Positions 62,301-64,000 of a DNA stretch of 64,000 bases are shown piece after piece. Numbering within the stretch: the stretch's first letter is position 1; the number at the start of each line of letters is the position of its first letter. The notes beneath the pieces were generated by a model. The model did no database searches. It was not told where the DNA came from and worked only from the letters and a program-made list of their open reading frames with translations. The DNA comes from Kitasatospora sp. NBC_00458 (lineage in GTDB: Bacteria > Actinomycetota > Actinomycetes > Streptomycetales > Streptomycetaceae): NCBI RefSeq assembly GCF_036013975.1, contig NZ_CP107904.1, positions 806,001 through 870,000 on the forward strand, read 5' to 3'. Both the position numbers and the translations under genes were made by a program.

Positions 62301-64000
62301 GTCGACCCGCCGCTTGCCGTGCAGCAGGCCGTCGCGCAGCACTCCGGCCGCGTGCAGCACGCCGCCGACCGTGCCGTGCGCGCGCCGTGCCTCGGCGAGC
62401 AGCGCCCGTACGTCGGCCGGCTCGGCCACGTCGGCCCGGACCACGCGGGCGCCGACGGCCTCGATCCGGGCCAGGGCCGACGGCGTGGGGGCGGTCCGGG
62501 CGGCCAGCACGATGCCGCCCGCGGTGACGCCCGCCGCGCGCCGTGCGGCGGCGAGGTGCTCGGCCACCAGCAGGCCCAGCGCGCCGGTGCCGCCGGTGAT
62601 CACGTGCGCGCCGCCGCCCAGGAAGGCGCTGCCCGCGCCGGCACCCGGCAGGCCCACCGGCCGCCAGGCACGGCGGCTGCGGCCCGCCGCGCTCACCCTG
62701 GTCTCGGCCTCGCCGGCCTCCCCGAGTTCGGCCGCCACCGCCTCGGGCAGCGCGCCGTCCGCGACCGCCAGCACGCCGATGTCGATCGCCGGGTGCTCCC
62801 GGCGCACGGAGCGGGCCAGTGCGGCCAGTGCGGCCAGCGCGGGGTGGGCCGGCGCGGACACCGGGTCGCGGTGCGCGAACAGGTAGCGCAGCGCACCGCG
62901 CCGCGCCCGCTGCCAGGCCTGCAGGAACGCCACCGCCGTGTGGAAGCCGTACTCCACGGCGCGGGCGGGATCACCGCCCTCGCCGCCCAGGTGGACGACG
63001 TGCACCGGCCCGGGGCCGGCGGCCCGGATCTCCGCCGCCGCGTCGAACCCGCTGTCCAGTGCGACGACCCGGGCGGTCAGGCCCGCCCCGATCAGGGCGG
63101 CGGCCACGGCCGGACCCTCACGGCCGGCGTCCAGGACCAGCACGGTGCCGGCCGGCCGGTGCCCGGCCGCCGGGGCGTCCTGCCAGACCGGCTCGAACGC
63201 GACCACCTCGTCCGCCCCGGCGCGCGGGCCCACCGCGCGCAGCGTGAAGGACTCGATCGCCGCGACCACGCCGCCGGACGGGTCGAGCAGCAGGACGTCG
63301 AAGCAGAGCGTCCCGGCCGCCGCCGGGCGGGCGCTGGGCGTGGCGTAGGCGTACGGCTCCCGCGGCAGGTCGCCGTACAGCCGCACCGATCCCAGGGAGT
63401 ACGGCAGGTAGTCCGGCGACGGCGCCGAGTCCCGCGCACCGGGTGCGAGTCGGCCCGCCGTCTGGAGCGCGGCGTCGAGCAGCGAGGGGTGGAACACGTA
63501 GGCGTCCCGGTCGGCGAGCCGCGGCTCGGGCAGCCGCAGCCGCGCGAGCGCCTCCCGCTCCCCCACGGCGATCTCCTCGACCGCCCGGAAGCTCGGACCG
63601 TAGTCGAAGCCCAGCCGGGAGAAGGCCCGGTAGCAGCTCTCGCCGTCGCCCACGGTGGTGCAGCGGGCGCGCACGGCCGCCAGGTCGACCGGCGCGGGCC
63701 GGGGCCCCGGCCCGCCGAACAGCAGGGTGCCCCGGGCGTGGGCGGTCCGGTCGTCGCCGGCCGTGACGACCTCGAACGAGGTGTCGGTGAGCCGGACGAG
63801 CAGTCGGCGCGAGGCCCCGGCGGGAAGCCGGACCGGTGAGGCCCACACCAGGTCGTCGACACCGCGCACCGACCCGCCCCCGGCCAGCTCCCCGGCCAGC
63901 CGGGCCATCTCCAGGTACGCCACCCCGGCCAGCAGCATCTCGCCGCCGGCCACGTGGTCGCGGAGGAAGAACTCCTCGCCGGTGAGCGTCTTGGCGTACA
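56361..64000 (-). CDS. Trans-AT PKS, 3' part: DH-KR-ACP, KS-KR-ACP, non-elongating KS
   Basis: Over 2540 residues are visible and the frame continues past the right edge. In order: DH (from the edge to about 63250; HxxxG in DHVAGGEML with Ala for the usual Pro, DAALQ intact), KR (TGGTGALG, FSSAAAALGN, SDYAFAN) and ACP (GVDSLITL, near 61690); KS (60120-61410; Cys in MCSSALVT, both His present), KR (TGGTRGLG, SDYALAN) and ACP (GIDSILVA, near 57980); then a last KS (56490-57700). That KS has its Cys (TACSSALVA) and the second His (NIGHPLGAE), but HGTGT is changed to NGSGS (codon 56832-56834), so it should pass chains on without elongating. No AT is found, only post-KS linkers; acylation comes from the AT-AT-ER protein. 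Confidence 0.93.
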   Translation of the reverse strand, partial: YAKTLTGEEFFLRDHVAGGEMLLAGVAYLEMARLAGELAGGGSVRGVDDLVWASPVRLPAGASRRLLVRLTDTSFEVVTAGDDRTAHARGTLLFGGPGPRPAPVDLAAVRARCTTVGDGESCYRAFSRLGFDYGPSFRAVEEIAVGEREALARLRLPEPRLADRDAYVFHPSLLDAALQTAGRLAPGARDSAPSPDYLPYSLGSVRLYGDLPREPYAYATPSARPAAAGTLCFDVLLLDPSGGVVAAIESFTLRAVGPRAGADEVVAFEPVWQDAPAAGHRPAGTVLVLDAGREGPAVAAALIGAGLTARVVALDSGFDAAAEIRAAGPGPVHVVHLGGEGGDPARAVEYGFHTAVAFLQAWQRARRGALRYLFAHRDPVSAPAHPALAALAALARSVRREHPAIDIGVLAVADGALPEAVAAELGEAGEAETRVSAAGRSRRAWRPVGLPGAGAGSAFLGGGAHVITGGTGALGLLVAEHLAAARRAAGVTAGGIVLAARTAPTPSALARIEAVGARVVRADVAEPADVRALLAEARRAHGTVGGVLHAAGVLRDGLLHGKRRVDAEAVLAAKVHGTVLLDEETRHDPLDYFVAFSSAAAALGNAGQSDYAFANAFLDHFAEQRETLRRAGRRQGRTLAAAWPVWADGGMHVDAATQEYAARVAGLRPLRSRAALDGLERALADGRPRLLLAAGDPARILAALGGGPSPSPSPSPAPGAPAAASAPAIAADPADARERAERLVLRITAEELKLPEAEIVATDPFDHYGVDSLITLSVTRRLEEVVGPLSKTLLFEYVTVRELADHLAAEHPEAFTAPEAPEAPEAPEAPEAPKAESGPARPGAEAGAAARPADGADGAHGADDIAIIGVAGRYPQADDVEEFWRNLRAGRDSVEEVPADRWRHELFHDERKSLIGKTYGKWGGFVRGADRFDPLFFRMSQIEAEHTDPQERVFLETVWHLLEDAGYTREGLRGSRTGVFVGMMYGQYQLYGVQEALRGEGLPPHSSFASVANRVSYFYDFTGPSVAVDTMCSSALVTIHQACQAIRAGDCEVAVAGGVNITSHPAKYLQLAWRGFLSEDGRCRSFGAGGTGYVPAEGSGAVLLKRLDAALADGDRILAVVRSSAVNHGGTGRGFTVPNPRVQGDLVRSALDRAGLRPGDLDYVEAHGTGTELGDPVEITGLLRAFGDDLPERLPIGSVKSNIGHAESAAGIASVTKVLLQMRHGELAPSLHAQELNPNIDFAGTPFVVQREPEPWPRRVGADGAERPRTAGVSAFGAGGTNAHVILQEYLGAEAPSAAADGPQLAVLSARDADRLAEQARRLAARLRAEAAGAAPSEVAWTLQSGREAMAHRLAVEFDDLDRLADRLDEFAAGRVPAGSWTGVVDPRRPAGGGALAADPAALAEAWTTGRRVDWSVLHGGRRPGRVPLPGYPFDGGRVWLAAADAELAALEAAPAPVVAAPAVPAVTVPAPDAPEAEERLLTRQWVPARTASRRALPGRTAVLAVPGTEALAAALAAALPGAEVLTSAALDADLALAGTRWDRFDAVLDLTGCAEQGQPLDRTVLHTWWRWLQRLVDQGPRDLRALLVSRETSAGPGGGAERAGLYRMLQSEYGHVRSLHVRLGTCTDRQAVARALDELAGAGPEAEVAYRDGVRHRAQLRELPDGTSRPPRLADGHVLWVTGGTRGLGLLTARHFVARHGVRKLVLTGREELPPQAEWAAHLAADTRLGRKLRPLAELAAQGVELEVLAVDLEDEGALAKALTEVRLRLGPVGGVVHAAGSVDSENPAFVRKPLESAARVIGPKVFGLDALTRTFRDEPLAFFVLYSSVTAALPRLAVGQSDYALANAYLDAVAEERRYGLPLVSVQWPSWRDTGMGEVRGEAYRATGLLALTDRQGLALLDRALAAGEPVVLAAAVRPDTDWSPERLTDGGPGAGDGPATGSAVPQAARRAPTSAPDRAAAPSGDSLGARAAVASWLLDRLAEELRFDRAVLADDVPVQDFGIDSILVAQLLQTLGKRLDVSLDPSSLLEYPTAREFADYLAAEHPAELAAAFGTPAPQAPAARVAAVDAAAPVDATARATAPGAASTAAPDERAGRDIAVVGLSCRFPHSGSPEEYWQLLRQGRSALRPVPERRIAGLGGFHAGLLPEELRFDPEAFLLSEADVAALDPQALLLLEEVDRAVHHAGYRPAELKGRRIGVYVGGRTTGTPDETLVERAQNPVMATGQNYLSANISQFFDFRGPSIVVDTACSSALVAMETAVYALRAGAVEAAVVAGVNLLADGRAHRIFAQRGLLNPGPEFHLFDRRAAGLVLGEGVGVVVLKPLAQAQADGDRVLAVLRGIAVNNDGRTAGPATPNPQAQKEVMAETLARSGHTPREIGWVEVNGSGSTVTDLLELKAVQAVYGTDPAHPVALGSVKPNIGHPLGAEGIAAFIKVVLMLQHGEQVPFGSGQEPLKHFDLESSPLYFPREVVAWPDGAPLAALNCFADGGTNAHVLLAPAPDAARPTREPLPEPALNRRTVIRGTTASDAASGGLFWDGYR
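61502..61546 (-). repeat. Five exact 9-bp repeats in an inter-module linker
   Basis: Five copies of GCGCCTCGG coding for a Pro-Glu-Ala run between an ACP and the next KS. A second simple repeat, four copies of GGGCTC at 61852-61875, codes for Pro-Ser pairs before the same ACP. Both look like flexible linkers prone to slippage. Confidence 0.8.

Noticed and set aside
59298..63839. Long plus-strand frame opposite the trans-AT PKS
   Set aside because: Its translation is rich in Arg, Gly, His and Gln with no domain, and the minus-strand frame shows unmistakable KS, KR and ACP motifs. High GC keeps antisense frames open.

Overview
The window is high-GC DNA with Streptomyces-type signals: GTG and TTG starts, four-base ATGA/GTGA overlaps between genes, and TTA leucine codons so rare that only three were found. 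It is almost entirely one hybrid non-ribosomal peptide / polyketide biosynthetic cluster. It runs off the right edge in the middle of a polyketide synthase gene and ends on the left just after the cluster's last NRPS gene. No tRNA, rRNA, insertion sequence, CRISPR array or dedicated regulator gene was found.

Layout. Positions 1-104 hold the tail of an unrelated plus-strand gene, followed by a hairpin shared by convergent genes. From 302 to 24965 everything is on the minus strand, read right to left: a TauD-type dioxygenase; a unit of threonine-synthase-like enzyme, acyl-CoA dehydrogenase and stand-alone condensation protein; then a long unit with a heterodimeric ABC exporter, three type II thioesterases, two A-PCP proteins, a P450, an MbtH protein, a stand-alone C domain, a PCP-C-A-PCP protein and a serine-type A domain interrupted by an FkbM methyltransferase. 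A divergent control region at 24966-25251 separates this from a plus-strand run, 25252-51622: a free ACP, an O-carbamoyltransferase, two duplicated methyltransferases, an Asp-like loading NRPS, three cis-AT PKS modules, a set of genes apparently for aminomalonyl-ACP, and an odd PCP-C-AT protein. From 51761 to the right edge the strand is minus again: a P450, an AT-AT-ER protein, and a large PKS whose modules have no AT and which ends in a KS predicted not to elongate.

How the genes may work together (inference). The Asp-like NRPS has only a C-domain remnant and so probably loads the chain. It passes it to KS-AT-KR-ACP, KS-AT-KR-ACP and KS-AT-DH-KR-ACP modules. The dehydrogenase, small ACP, class II aaRS-like ligase and distant acyl-CoA dehydrogenase match the logic of the zwittermicin aminomalonyl-ACP pathway, with a synthetase-like ligase in place of the A domain. 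The large minus-strand PKS is supplied in trans by the AT-AT-ER protein. Dissociated A-PCP, C and A-MT-PCP proteins add or prepare further amino acids, including probable O-methylserine. The P450s, dioxygenase, carbamoyltransferase and methyltransferases tailor the product, and the ABC pair exports it. TTA codons in three genes suggest bldA (leucyl-tRNA UUA) control. I could not match the cluster to a named product.
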